Shown here: piece after piece, positions 40,525 through 49,373 of the stretch
How positions within the stretch are numbered: the first letter of the stretch is position 1
How the letters are laid out: each line of letters starts with the position of its first letter
Source: Sphingobacterium sp.
GTDB taxonomy: Bacteria > Bacteroidota > Bacteroidia > Sphingobacteriales > Sphingobacteriaceae
DNA length: 64,000 bases
Assembly (NCBI GenBank): GCA_022712315.1
Contig: JALAGS010000069.1
Span: 46,511-110,510 of the forward strand
Reading direction: 5' to 3'
Notes under the pieces: model-generated
Told to the model about the DNA's origin: nothing
The model's database searches: none
What the model saw: only the letters and a program-made list of their open reading frames with translations
Program-made: the position numbers and the translations under genes

Positions 40525-40589
40525 AAACATTTTTATTGGAATATAAAACATTTGTATCGGGTGCCGGCTAAAGTGGACTTGTAGTTTTA
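40525..40589 (+). promoter_or_regulatory. Putative regulated promoter of the symporter-GH10-GH43-GH67 operon with 21-bp direct repeat
   Basis: AAACATTTTTATTGG (40525-40539) and AAACATTTGTATCGG (40546-40560) match at 13 of 15 positions and start exactly 21 bp apart, two turns of the helix on the same face. Twenty-one bases later comes TAGTTTTA (40582-40589), one base off TAnnTTTG. No -33 TTG is present, and the proximal half-site covers that position, as for an AraC-type activator that contacts the polymerase. Proposed binder: the regulator at 23079. Confidence 0.68.
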
Positions 40590-40623
40590 CTGCTGTAATT
40601 CAACTAATCGAATAACCAATTGT

Positions 40624-42036
40624 ATGGACCAAAGTATGACAGAGGTAAAGTCTTTAAAAGGCTTCTACAAACTTTCAATGAAACAGCGTGTGGGATTTGG
40701 TGCTGGCGATCTCGCACAGAACCTTATTTATCAGACTGTTTCTATGTATCTATTGATTTTCTACACCAATGTTTATGGAATTTCCGCTGCCTCTGCGGGA
40801 GTGATGTTCCTTATTGTTCGCGTTGTCGATGTCTTGTGGGATCCCATTGTAGGGGCATTTGTCGATAAGCGAAATCCGCGGATGGGGAAGTATAGATCCT
40901 ATCTCATTTTGGGCGGGATTCCCTTGACAGGCTTTGCTATTCTGTGTTTCTGGAATGGCTTTTCGGGGTCTCTGACCTATGCGTACATCACGTATGTTGG
41001 CCTATCCATGTTGTATACGCTGATTAATGTTCCTTATGGTGCTTTAAATGCTTCCCTAACGAGAGATACAAATGAGGTGACAAAGCTAACTTCGACACGG
41101 ATGTTTATGGCTAACGTGGGTGGGCTGGCTGTCGGATACGGCGTGCCCCTTGTGGTAAAATATTTTTCAGCAGATGGCAAGATTAATTCGAAGGATTCGG
41201 CAGAAGCCTGGTTTACGACGATGCTAATTTATGCGCTAACGGGATTAGTTCTTTTATTTTTTTGTTTTTCACAAACAAAGGAACGTGTTATTATGGACGA
41301 GAAGGATACGGATAATGTTCGGGTGTCTGATCTCTGGCAGGAGTTTAAGCATAACCGGCCCTTGCGTATTCTGGCATTTTTCTTCATTACCGCATTTGCG
41401 ATGATGGCTATCGGTAATTCGGCCGGATCCTACTACATGATCTACAATGTAAATGCGCCGGATATGTTGCCTTATTTTATGGCACTGGGATCATTACCCG
41501 CGTTTATTTTTATGCCACTGGTTCCGGCTATCAAACGTGCAATAGGCAAAAAGCAAATGTTCTATGTTTTTTTGGGTATTGCAATCCTTGGCATGCTGAT
41601 GTTATACGTTATTTCATCCAACGATAACCTGAAGGGAAATATCGGACTGGTGTTGGGGGCTCAGTTTATTAAATCAACCGGTGTGATCGTTGCCACTGGT
41701 TATATGTGGGCCCTGGTGCCTGAGGTCATATCCTACGGTGAATATAAAACCGGTAAACGCATCTCTGGTATCGTCAATGCGCTGACCGGTATTTTTTACA
41801 AAGCAGGGATGGCACTAGGCGGAGTTGTTCCGGGCTTGGTACTGGCTTATGTAGAATTTGATAAAGATAATGCAACAACGCAATCTCCTATGGCTGAAAA
41901 GGGAATTTTATGGTTGGTGGCCGTTATTCCTGCCATACTTTTGGTGCTGGCCATGTATGTTATTTCCAAATACGAACTGGATGATGTGACCATCGATAAA
42001 ATCAATCGGGATATTGAATCCAGATCCATTTATTAA
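40624..42036 (+). CDS. GPH-family sugar:cation symporter (xyloside/oligosaccharide uptake)
   Basis: Inner-membrane transporter of 470 residues with about 12 hydrophobic helices, of the glycoside-pentoside-hexuronide type (MelB, XynP, YicJ relatives). GAGDLAQNLIYQTVSMYLL at the first helix, VDVLWDPIVGAFVDKRNPRMGKYR in the loop after helix 2, and NVPYGALNASLTRD are the family signatures, including the Asp residues used for cation coupling. It should move xylose, xylobiose or small decorated xylosides from the periplasm with sodium or protons. First gene of the operon, 14 bp before the GH10 gene. A second ATG at 40636 is possible. Confidence 0.92.
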   Translation: MDQSMTEVKSLKGFYKLSMKQRVGFGAGDLAQNLIYQTVSMYLLIFYTNVYGISAASAGVMFLIVRVVDVLWDPIVGAFVDKRNPRMGKYRSYLILGGIPLTGFAILCFWNGFSGSLTYAYITYVGLSMLYTLINVPYGALNASLTRDTNEVTKLTSTRMFMANVGGLAVGYGVPLVVKYFSADGKINSKDSAEAWFTTMLIYALTGLVLLFFCFSQTKERVIMDEKDTDNVRVSDLWQEFKHNRPLRILAFFFITAFAMMAIGNSAGSYYMIYNVNAPDMLPYFMALGSLPAFIFMPLVPAIKRAIGKKQMFYVFLGIAILGMLMLYVISSNDNLKGNIGLVLGAQFIKSTGVIVATGYMWALVPEVISYGEYKTGKRISGIVNALTGIFYKAGMALGGVVPGLVLAYVEFDKDNATTQSPMAEKGILWLVAVIPAILLVLAMYVISKYELDDVTIDKINRDIESRSIY

Positions 42037-42049
42037 TCAAAAATAGACC

Positions 42050-43201
42050 ATGAAAATATTAAAAACTATGACGACGGCCGTAACGGCTTTATTGATTGCT
42101 ACTTCTGCTTCAGCAGCTATTCAAAGCGCTAAACAGGCAACGGATTCGGTGATCTTGAAAAATGCTTTTGAAAATAAATTTTTTATAGGAACGGCCCTAA
42201 ATCTTGATCAGATCTGGGAGCGGGATTCGAAGGCTGTTGCTGTGGTGAAAACACAGTTTAACTCCATCGTTGCCGAAAATTGTATGAAAAGTATGTTTTT
42301 GCAGCCGCAGGAGGGCGCGTTCAATTTTAAGGATGCAGATCGTTTTGTTGCGTTTGGTGAAAAAAATAAGATGCAGATTATCGGGCATACACTGATTTGG
42401 CATTCGCAGACTCCGGCCTGGTTTTTTGTTGATAAAAATGGTAAAGATGTCTCTCGTGAGGTCCTTATCGCACGGATGAAGAAGCATATACAGACCGTTG
42501 TATCCCGTTATAAAGGCCGGGTGTTCGGGTGGGATGTGGTGAATGAGGCGATATTGGATAATGGTGAATGGCGTAAAAGCAAATTCTACCAGATTATTGG
42601 ACCTCAATTTATTGAATTGGCTTTCAAATTTGCCCATGAGGCAGACCCTAAAGCTGAATTATATTATAATGATTATTCAACAGCCATTCCTGCAAAAAGG
42701 AATGGAATTATAGCTATGGTCCGGCAGGTAAAGGCTGCGGGTGGTCATGTCAGTGGTCTTGGTATGCAGGAGCATAATGGACTGGACAATCCATCAATCA
42801 GCGAAGTTGAAAAAACCATCCTTGGATTTGCAGGTCTTGGTGTGAAGGTCATGGTTACTGAAATGGATATTTCGGTTCTCCCACATGTACGTCCTGATAT
42901 GGGAGCAGAAATTGGGGAACGCCACGCGTACAGTAAAGAAACGAATCCTTATGAAGAAGGTCTGCCTGCCGAGAAAATGGAAGAGCTTGGGAAGAGGTAT
43001 GTTGACTTTTTTAGCTTGTATCTCAAACATCATGATAAAATATCCCGTGTGACTTTGTGGGGTGTTGGCGATGGGGATTCATGGAAGAATGGCTGGCCTA
43101 TTCCCGGGCGTACAGATTATCCCTTACTATTCGACCGGAATTATCAACCCAAACCATTTGTGAAAGATATTATTGCATTGACTCAAAAAAAAAAGAAATA
43201 A
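42050..43201 (+). CDS. GH10 endo-1,4-beta-xylanase, uninterrupted, periplasmic
   Basis: Xylanase of 383 residues with a plain signal peptide (ATSASAA, about 22) and no lipobox, so it is probably periplasmic. A single GH10 barrel fills the protein: IIGHTLIWHSQTPAWF (110-125), acid/base Glu166 in WDVVNEAI, nucleophile Glu271 in VMVTEMDI. Unlike the GH10 at 10112 the barrel is not interrupted, which makes the pair a useful comparison. It would shorten xylo-oligosaccharides after import through SusC. Followed 5 bp later by GH43. Confidence 0.96.
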   Translation: MKILKTMTTAVTALLIATSASAAIQSAKQATDSVILKNAFENKFFIGTALNLDQIWERDSKAVAVVKTQFNSIVAENCMKSMFLQPQEGAFNFKDADRFVAFGEKNKMQIIGHTLIWHSQTPAWFFVDKNGKDVSREVLIARMKKHIQTVVSRYKGRVFGWDVVNEAILDNGEWRKSKFYQIIGPQFIELAFKFAHEADPKAELYYNDYSTAIPAKRNGIIAMVRQVKAAGGHVSGLGMQEHNGLDNPSISEVEKTILGFAGLGVKVMVTEMDISVLPHVRPDMGAEIGERHAYSKETNPYEEGLPAEKMEELGKRYVDFFSLYLKHHDKISRVTLWGVGDGDSWKNGWPIPGRTDYPLLFDRNYQPKPFVKDIIALTQKKKK

Positions 43202-43206
43202 GAAAT

Positions 43207-44178
43207 ATGAACAAGAGCAGGTACTTATTTGCGGGGGATTATATGGCTGATCCATCAGCGCATGTTTTTGAAAACAAGATTTATATCTATCCTTCCCATG
43301 ACCGGGAGAGCGGAATGCCCGAAAATGACAATGGTGATCATTTTGATATGCAGGATTACCATGTATTTTCACTTGAAGATAGCCATGCTGAGGTGGTTGA
43401 TCATGGGAAAGTATTGGACCTAAAAGACATTCCCTGGGCTGGTCGTCAGCTTTGGGACTCCGATGTGACGGAGAAAGACGGGAAATACTATATGTACTTC
43501 TCGATGAAAGACAAAAATGATATTTTTAGACTTGGCGTCGCTATCGCAGATCATCCCTATGGACCATTTTTGCCTCAGGATAATCCAATTAAGGGAAGTT
43601 ATAGCATAGACCCCTGTGCTTTTAAAGATGAAGATGGTACATACTACTTGTATTTTGGCGGTATCTGGGGCGGGCAGCTGCAATTCTATCGAAATAATAA
43701 GATTGTTTCTCCCAATGAATTGCCTCAACCTGATGAACCCGCATTGTCTCCAAAGGTTGTCAGAATGTCTGCCGACATGCTGGAATTTGCGGAGCAGCCA
43801 CGTGATCTCGTTATTTTAGATAAAGATGGAAAACCTTTGAAGCATGGTGATACGGAAAAGCGATTTTTTGAAGCTTCCTGGATGCATAAATATCAGGATA
43901 AATACTATTTTTCATATTCTACAGGAGACAGTCATCTGATCTGTTATGCAACGGGAGACAATCCCTACGGGCCGTTTACCTACCAAGGCGTTATTTTGTC
44001 ACCAGTTGTTGGCTGGACAACTCATCACAGTATTTTGAAATTTAAAGACAAGTGGTACCTTTTTTATCATGACTCGGTCCCATCTGGCGGAAAGACCTGG
44101 CTAAGAAGTATGAAAGTGATTGAGCTGGAGTATGATGAAAATGGCTGTATTAAGCTCATCGACGGATTGACATCTTAA
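43207..44178 (+). CDS. Cytoplasmic GH43 beta-xylosidase/alpha-L-arabinofuranosidase (GH43_1-like)
   Basis: GH43 enzyme of 323 residues. The track starts at 43057 inside the GH10 gene. ATG 43207, five bases after the GH10 stop, gives the expected opening MNKSRYLFAGDYMADPSAH. There is no signal peptide, unlike the other GH43 genes here, so it should act in the cytoplasm on oligosaccharides brought in by the symporter. Base Asp15 in DYMADPSAHVF, second Asp in SYSIDPCAFKDEDG, acid Glu in RFFEASWMHKYQDKYYF. Length and the IYPSHD strand fit GH43_1. No C-terminal module. Confidence 0.92.
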   Translation: MNKSRYLFAGDYMADPSAHVFENKIYIYPSHDRESGMPENDNGDHFDMQDYHVFSLEDSHAEVVDHGKVLDLKDIPWAGRQLWDSDVTEKDGKYYMYFSMKDKNDIFRLGVAIADHPYGPFLPQDNPIKGSYSIDPCAFKDEDGTYYLYFGGIWGGQLQFYRNNKIVSPNELPQPDEPALSPKVVRMSADMLEFAEQPRDLVILDKDGKPLKHGDTEKRFFEASWMHKYQDKYYFSYSTGDSHLICYATGDNPYGPFTYQGVILSPVVGWTTHHSILKFKDKWYLFYHDSVPSGGKTWLRSMKVIELEYDENGCIKLIDGLTS

Positions 44179-44190
44179 TTTTTAGTACGA

Positions 44191-46242
44191 ATGAGGTCTA
44201 TCGTGCGTTTATATTGCTTGTTGTTGGCATTTTTAGCTGCTGTTCCTTTTGTCGTACGGGCAGAGGACGGTAGCCAATTGTGGCTGCGATTTTCAAAACA
44301 GGGAAAACCTACCGGTACCGTCCGGATTGCAGGCGGAGAATCAACGGATGCAACCCTCATGTTAGCAAAGCAGGAGCTGCAGCTTTACTGGAAGGGTATG
44401 GATGTCATTTTAAAGCTTGATCATCGGAGAAAGGAATTAAAAGATGGTTATCAAATAAGGCAGCATGGAAATCAGGTTCATGTGGTCGCTGGCCGATCGG
44501 TAGGGCTATTATATGCTGCCTATCATTTACTGCGTCTTCAGGAGACGGAAGGTCAAATACCGAATGCGGGACTCACAGAAATACCCTCTTATGATATCCG
44601 GATTTTGAATCATTGGGATAATCTGGACGGAACTATAGAACGGGGCTATGCAGGGCATTCACTCTGGAAATGGGAGGAATTGCCGAATAAGCTTTCATCC
44701 AGATATGAGCAATATGCACGGGCTAATGCATCGGTCGGTATTAATGCCACTGTATTGAATAACGTTAATGCTTCTTCAGAACTATTGAAGGCAGAATATT
44801 TGCTGAAAGTTAAAGCACTGGCGGATGTCTTTCGTAAATATGGTATCAAAGTATATTTGTCGATCAATTTCTCGGCACCAAAAAATTTAGGGGGGGTATC
44901 TAGTTCGGATCCGTTAAATCAGGATGTTCAGCAGTGGTGGAAATCCAAAGCAAAGGAGATTTATGGGCTGATTCCAGATTTCGGCGGATTTTTGGTCAAA
45001 GCAAATTCGGAAGGGCAGCCAGGCCCGCAAGATTATGGCCGCACGCATGCTGATGGTGCCAACATGCTTGCCGACGCGCTACGTCCCTATGGGGGGACTG
45101 TATTTTGGCGGGCTTTTGTCTATCACCCGACTAAAGATGACCGCGCGAAACAGGCTTATCAAGAGTTTGTGCCCCTGGATGGGCAGTTTCGGGAAAACGT
45201 GATCCTTCAGGTGAAAAATGGCCCAATAGATTTTCAGCCGCGGGAACCTTTTAACCCTTTACTGGGCGCGATGCCAAATACGGCAAAAATGCTCGAGTTT
45301 CAATTGACACAAGAATATCTAGGTTTTTCTAATCATCTGGTCTATCTGGCTCCTTTGTTTAAGGAGGTGTTGGACAGTGAAACGTATATAAATGGCAATG
45401 GCGAAACGGTGGCAAAATTGACTGGCAGCAGGGGGCATCCGGGACGGAAAACTGCCATTGCTGCTGTCGCCAATATTGGTGAGGATACCAATTGGACGGG
45501 ACATCATTTTGCCCAGGCTAACTGGTATGCGTTTGGCCGCCTGGCCTGGAACAGTACATTGTCATCTTCCCAGATCGCGGATGAGTGGATACGAATGACG
45601 TTTACAGGTACTCAGGCCTTTGTAGAGCCTGTCAAGAAGATGATGCTGGAATCACGGGAAGCAGCAGTAGATTATATGATGCCTTTGGGCTTACATCATT
45701 TATTTGCTTTTGACCACCATTATGGTCCCGAACCTTGGGGAGACAATCCGGGAGGACGTCCTGACTGGATGCCATGGTATTATCATCATGCCGATAGCCT
45801 GGGATTGGGATTTGATCGCACTGTAAACGGAAGTAATGCGGTAGCACAATATCATCCGCCTTTGGACAAAATTTATGGAACGCTATCAACTTGTCCAGAG
45901 CATCTTTTATTGTGGTTTCATCATGTTCCTTGGACTTATCGGATGAATAACGGCCGTACGCTCTGGGATGAATTATGTTTCCGTTATGATCACGGTGTCC
46001 AAAAAGTGAGGGAGTTTCAAAAAGTTTGGGATCGCATGGAAAGCTATAGTGATCGATCACGTTTTTCGGAAATCCAGGCTAAACTTAAAATTCAAGCCAG
46101 AGATGCTATTTGGTGGAGAGATGCTTGCGTACAATACTTTCAGCTTTTTTCACGCCTGCCGATTCCTTACGAACTGGAAAGACCAATCTATGAATTGGAA
46201 GAACTAAAGAAAATAAAGTTACCCATGGGGCATCACAACTAG
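44191..46242 (+). CDS. aguA: GH67 alpha-glucuronidase
   Basis: Exported enzyme of 683 residues (signal to about 24, PFVVRAED) that removes 4-O-methyl-glucuronic acid from the end of xylo-oligosaccharides. Domains: N-terminal beta-sandwich (about 25-130), central TIM barrel (about 130-450), helical C-terminal domain. Acid Glu274 lies in KANSEGQPGP, and the base pair Asp347 (GPIDFQPREP) and Glu375 (TQEYLG) are spaced 73 and 28 residues from it and each other, the same spacing as the characterised Cellvibrio enzyme (292, 365, 393). It follows GH43 by 12 bp and is the last gene of the operon. It shows the substrate includes glucuronoxylan. Confidence 0.95.
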   Translation: MRSIVRLYCLLLAFLAAVPFVVRAEDGSQLWLRFSKQGKPTGTVRIAGGESTDATLMLAKQELQLYWKGMDVILKLDHRRKELKDGYQIRQHGNQVHVVAGRSVGLLYAAYHLLRLQETEGQIPNAGLTEIPSYDIRILNHWDNLDGTIERGYAGHSLWKWEELPNKLSSRYEQYARANASVGINATVLNNVNASSELLKAEYLLKVKALADVFRKYGIKVYLSINFSAPKNLGGVSSSDPLNQDVQQWWKSKAKEIYGLIPDFGGFLVKANSEGQPGPQDYGRTHADGANMLADALRPYGGTVFWRAFVYHPTKDDRAKQAYQEFVPLDGQFRENVILQVKNGPIDFQPREPFNPLLGAMPNTAKMLEFQLTQEYLGFSNHLVYLAPLFKEVLDSETYINGNGETVAKLTGSRGHPGRKTAIAAVANIGEDTNWTGHHFAQANWYAFGRLAWNSTLSSSQIADEWIRMTFTGTQAFVEPVKKMMLESREAAVDYMMPLGLHHLFAFDHHYGPEPWGDNPGGRPDWMPWYYHHADSLGLGFDRTVNGSNAVAQYHPPLDKIYGTLSTCPEHLLLWFHHVPWTYRMNNGRTLWDELCFRYDHGVQKVREFQKVWDRMESYSDRSRFSEIQAKLKIQARDAIWWRDACVQYFQLFSRLPIPYELERPIYELEELKKIKLPMGHHN

Positions 46243-46288
46243 AAGATAAAGAAATTCCCAGCTAAAGGACTATTCCAAAAGGGCTATG

Positions 46289-47155
46289 TTATCTGGGAAT
46301 TCTTCGTTTATAGGCCATGGGAGTTTCGCCTGTTATTTTTTTGAACAATCTATTAAAGTAGGATATGTTTTCGAAGCCCAATTTGAAGCTGAGCTGTTGA
46401 ATATTGTCTTCATCGACAAGCATCATCAATTGTGCTTTTTCGATTTTCTTCTGATTGATATAAAGCACTGGCGTCGTATTCATCTGTTTTTTAAATAGCC
46501 GGATCAGGTGATCTTTGGAAATAAAGATCAAATTGGCAAGCTGCTCGATGGAAATCGGTTGATGGATATTTTCGTCTATGTAATCGAGTACGCGCAGCAG
46601 GCGTTTTTCTCCATGCGGAATTTTATTGATTGCTTCCGCCAAAAATCGGCTCATCAGTAAATGGATAATAGCTTGGTTTTCGGATGCCCGGGCGAAAGGA
46701 AAAGCTGTCTGTAGCGCCATGTTTTTCATTAATTCTGTCGAGTTGTCGTAGCTCTTAGGATCATAAATTGTCAGCTCGCGCTCTGGATTTATGCCATATA
46801 GATGTTGAATGAGTGTTTCCAATAAAGGGTCAGATTTGATTTCCTTCGGAAAGGCATAGCGGTCAAAAATACTCGATCTTAGCTCGGGGTTTTCATAGAT
46901 ATGGATATAATAGAGCGAAAATTTTGCTGAACAGGCATAGCTATGCTGGACGTAGGCAGGTGTAAGGTAAAGGTGGCCGGGCTGAAGTTTAATGACTTCG
47001 TCCTGCAAAATAATAGAGGCTTCTCCTTCACAGACATAATGTATTCGGGCAAATGGACTCTTGATATCTTTAAAATTCCAATCTGCCTGATGTTCTGCAT
47101 AGCCAACATTCAATAGTGTAAAATCGAGTTTATTCTTTTCGTTGTTTATTATCAT
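46289..47155 (-). CDS. AraC-family transcriptional regulator with cupin-like N-terminus
   Basis: Regulator of 288 residues from the chosen start. N-terminal cupin-like sensing domain (ARIHYVCEGEASIIL, QPGHLYLTPAYVQHSY) and C-terminal double helix-turn-helix (about 185-288; SIEQLANLIFISKDHLIRLFKK and the GFENISYFNRLFKK signature). The track start at 47251 adds 32 residues with an odd hydrophobic run. ATG 47155 (MIINNEKNKLDF) matches the usual opening of related proteins, and ATG 47197 is also possible. It converges on the GH67 gene and diverges from the zinc dehydrogenase, so either could be its target. The inducer is unknown, probably a sugar. Confidence 0.85.
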   Translation of the reverse strand: MIINNEKNKLDFTLLNVGYAEHQADWNFKDIKSPFARIHYVCEGEASIILQDEVIKLQPGHLYLTPAYVQHSYACSAKFSLYYIHIYENPELRSSIFDRYAFPKEIKSDPLLETLIQHLYGINPERELTIYDPKSYDNSTELMKNMALQTAFPFARASENQAIIHLLMSRFLAEAINKIPHGEKRLLRVLDYIDENIHQPISIEQLANLIFISKDHLIRLFKKQMNTTPVLYINQKKIEKAQLMMLVDEDNIQQLSFKLGFENISYFNRLFKKITGETPMAYKRRIPR

Positions 47156-47652
47156 TCGAAGAGGAGCATAGTACAATACAATATAAATTGTTTTCATTAA
47201 AAAAATGGTTTTTTTTAATGCGAATATCGATAATGTGACTGTTTGGCTCAATCAGGTAACCAGTATAGGACTATTTAAACCCTTTTTGAAATAATAGACT
47301 AAATCTTGCTTTTTACAGGGGCGATGAAGCTGTAAATTGAGCTATTTGCATCCTGCAGCTATTTTACAAATGTTTATCTGTATATAAAACGACGCAGCTG
47401 ATCGGTAAGAATCTATGCTAATGAAGGTTTTTTTTGAAAAGAGACCTTGCAAGAATGCTGTAGGGAACATGTCGATATTGTATTATTTTTGATCGTTAAT
47501 GTAGTTTCTTTCTCCCTTATATCCAATTATTTTTGGCTAATCGTTAAGATCAAAAAGAGGGAAATGGGAAGCCTCTTGATTTCTTATATTATCTTTGATA
47601 TCATTCTGAACGATAAGAGTAATAACTGTTTAAATCTTGGTACCCGATATAC
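47156..47652. other. Divergent intergenic region between AraC gene and zinc dehydrogenase
   Basis: About 500 bp without a credible gene. A minus-strand AAACATTTGTAAAAT at 47375-47361 matches the proposed regulator half-site over 11 bases, but no clear partner at 21 bp and no exact -7 box at the right distance were found. The track ORF at 47447-47656 runs into the dehydrogenase start and has no family features. Confidence 0.6.
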
Positions 47653-48669
47653 ATGAAAGCAATAAAAATTGTGAAAGAAGGAAGCGTGGAAATCACGGAT
47701 ATTCCTCAGCCGGCTGTTAAAGATGGGCATGCCCTCTTAAAGATTAATTATGTAGGATTTTGCGGTTCGGATCTGAATACCTTTCGCGGGTTGAACCCCT
47801 TGGTCAAGTTGCCTGTCATACCTGGACATGAAATCGGGGCTACGTTAGTGGAACTGGGAAATAATGTCTCGACTGATCTGAAGATTGGTGCCAGAGTTAC
47901 GGTAAATCCTTATTCCAATTGTGGCGTGTGTACAGCCTGTAAAAATAACAGGCCCAATGCATGCCGTTTTAATGAGACAATGGGAGTACAGCGTAATGGG
48001 GCGATGGCTGAATATATTGTGGTGCCTATGGAAAAGATCATCCCTGGCGGACAACTTTCATCGAAAGAATTGGCTTTAGTAGAGCCGATGAGTGTGGGCT
48101 TTCACGCCGTTGATCGGGCTTTGGTAACTGATAGTGATATTGTTCTGGTATTTGGATGTGGTATGATCGGGGTGGGGGCAATCGTTCGGGCAGCTTTGCG
48201 GGGTGCAACGGTGATTGCTGTCGATGTAAGTACTGAAAAACTTGAACTTGCAAAAAAACTTGGCGCCAAGTTTACGATTAACAGTGCCGAGGAAGATTTG
48301 GAAGCGAAGCTGCATGCATTCACCCAGTCTATGGGTGCAGATGTAGTCATTGAAGCTGTTGGCCGGAAAGAAACGTACCTAGCTGCCATTGCCGCAGCTG
48401 CATATACGGGCAGAGTTGTGTACATCGGTTATGCAAAAGATGCGATCCCTTTTGATACGCAATTTTTTGTAAAAAAGGAACTCGATATCAGGGGATCGCG
48501 CAATGCGACGCCAAAGGACTTTGCTGCGGTGATGAAGTACCTGGACATGAAAACCTGTCCGATAGAGGAACTGGTTACAGCAATCTATCCTGTGGAGAAG
48601 GCACAATTGGCCCTCGAGTCGTGGCTAAAGGATCCGGGGCATGTTTTTAGGCTATTGATTGAGTTTTAA
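47653..48669 (+). CDS. Zinc-dependent sugar-acid/polyol dehydrogenase of the RspB/LgoD type
   Basis: Medium-chain dehydrogenase of 338 residues, cytoplasmic, NAD(P)-dependent. Catalytic zinc ligands: Cys37 (FCGSD) and His59-Glu60 (PGHE). Structural zinc lobe: Cys90, 93, 96 and 104. Rossmann motif GCGMIG near 167. The KKELDIRGSRNATPKDF segment closely resembles the RspB and L-galactonate 5-dehydrogenase (LgoD) branch. A role in L-galactonate, L-fuconate or another hexonate/polyol oxidation is therefore plausible, and it would fit release of an L-sugar by the GH95 enzyme. The substrate is not decided by sequence. It is alone on its strand, divergent from the AraC gene. Confidence 0.85.
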   Translation: MKAIKIVKEGSVEITDIPQPAVKDGHALLKINYVGFCGSDLNTFRGLNPLVKLPVIPGHEIGATLVELGNNVSTDLKIGARVTVNPYSNCGVCTACKNNRPNACRFNETMGVQRNGAMAEYIVVPMEKIIPGGQLSSKELALVEPMSVGFHAVDRALVTDSDIVLVFGCGMIGVGAIVRAALRGATVIAVDVSTEKLELAKKLGAKFTINSAEEDLEAKLHAFTQSMGADVVIEAVGRKETYLAAIAAAAYTGRVVYIGYAKDAIPFDTQFFVKKELDIRGSRNATPKDFAAVMKYLDMKTCPIEELVTAIYPVEKAQLALESWLKDPGHVFRLLIEF

Positions 48670-49194
48670 ACAATGGTTGTAGTTGAATAAGATCGCTGGT
48701 TCCGATAAAAGTGATTGTAAGTCAGTTTTTTTTGCTGTTTAGCATTTTGGTTATTTCGCAGTCGACGATGGACAATGCTGATAAGAGATAATTTTATCCT
48801 TCACGCTAGCTTGGCACAATTGGCACAAGAAACACGCTACATCGACTAAACGATCACCCTACCTTAGCCCTTGTTAAGCTCAAGGATGACACAAGGAAAG
48901 TGTCGTTTTTAAACGTTTTCTGCCGTATTCCGCCGTATTTCTTCGCATCTGCCCGTGGCTATTGACATCGTTTGATTTCGGGTGCATATTTGTATTGTCA
49001 TGGCAATGATGTGCGCCCTTTGTGCCATAGATAAGCAGCTCGGTTTAGAATAAGATGAAGTAATATATATCGTTTGTTAAGTTGTTGTTTTGCATCGGGT
49101 GGTGTTCAGCTCGTCTAATTACTGCGTAGTAGTATGCATTTCGTTTCCGCGCAAAGTTTTTTAGGCTGTTTCCTGATAGGAATCAATTTGTTAT
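48670..49194. other. Gene-free region with short repeats and a hairpin
   Basis: No coding frame with family features. Visible items: TTGGCACAA twice in direct contact at 48811-48828, GCCGTATT twice at 48922-48939, and a composite hairpin at 48980-49018. Stop codons are frequent on both strands. It may be the untranslated end of the dehydrogenase transcript or decayed sequence. Confidence 0.55.
48980..49018 (+). other. Composite hairpin, possible structured RNA or terminator
   Basis: GGGTGCATA pairs with TGTGCGCCC over nine positions (two G-T pairs), enclosing a second stem ATTGT with GCAAT and a CATG loop. Only three T follow, so it is weak as a terminator. It lies about 310 bp after the dehydrogenase stop. 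Confidence 0.35.
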
Positions 49195-49225
49195 AAAAAG
49201 CCCGATCATGTATCGGGCTTTTTTT
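49195..49225. terminator. Strong intrinsic terminator upstream of the PepSY/TonB-receptor operon
   Basis: Twelve-base-pair perfect stem (AAAAAGCCCGAT with ATCGGGCTTTTT), five-base loop, further T. It insulates the downstream operon and works in either direction. The track start at 49208 lies inside it, one reason to reject that start. Confidence 0.9.
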
Positions 49226-49373
49226 GGAATAAGAAAGGTTCTTTTTCTCATCGCACAAATGTCGATGTGCACAGGTCGGTTGGGGAAGTATCGACGGCAG
49301 TCGTTACAATATAATCTGGAAATCGTGTTGTTTTCTACTTTGAAATGTGTTGTTTTTATAAATTATTTATTTT

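Noticed and set aside
43057-43206. N-terminal extension of the signal-less GH43
   Set aside because: It lies within the GH10 coding sequence; the natural start is five bases after the GH10 stop.
46254-46301. AATTCCCAG / CTGGGAATT inverted repeat between GH67 and AraC genes
   Set aside because: Thirty-base loop, no T run on the plus strand and overlap with the AraC stop codon; too weak to call a terminator.
47447-47656. ORF of 69 residues upstream of the dehydrogenase
   Set aside because: It overlaps the dehydrogenase start, has no recognised family, and its hydrophobic run fits AT-rich non-coding sequence.
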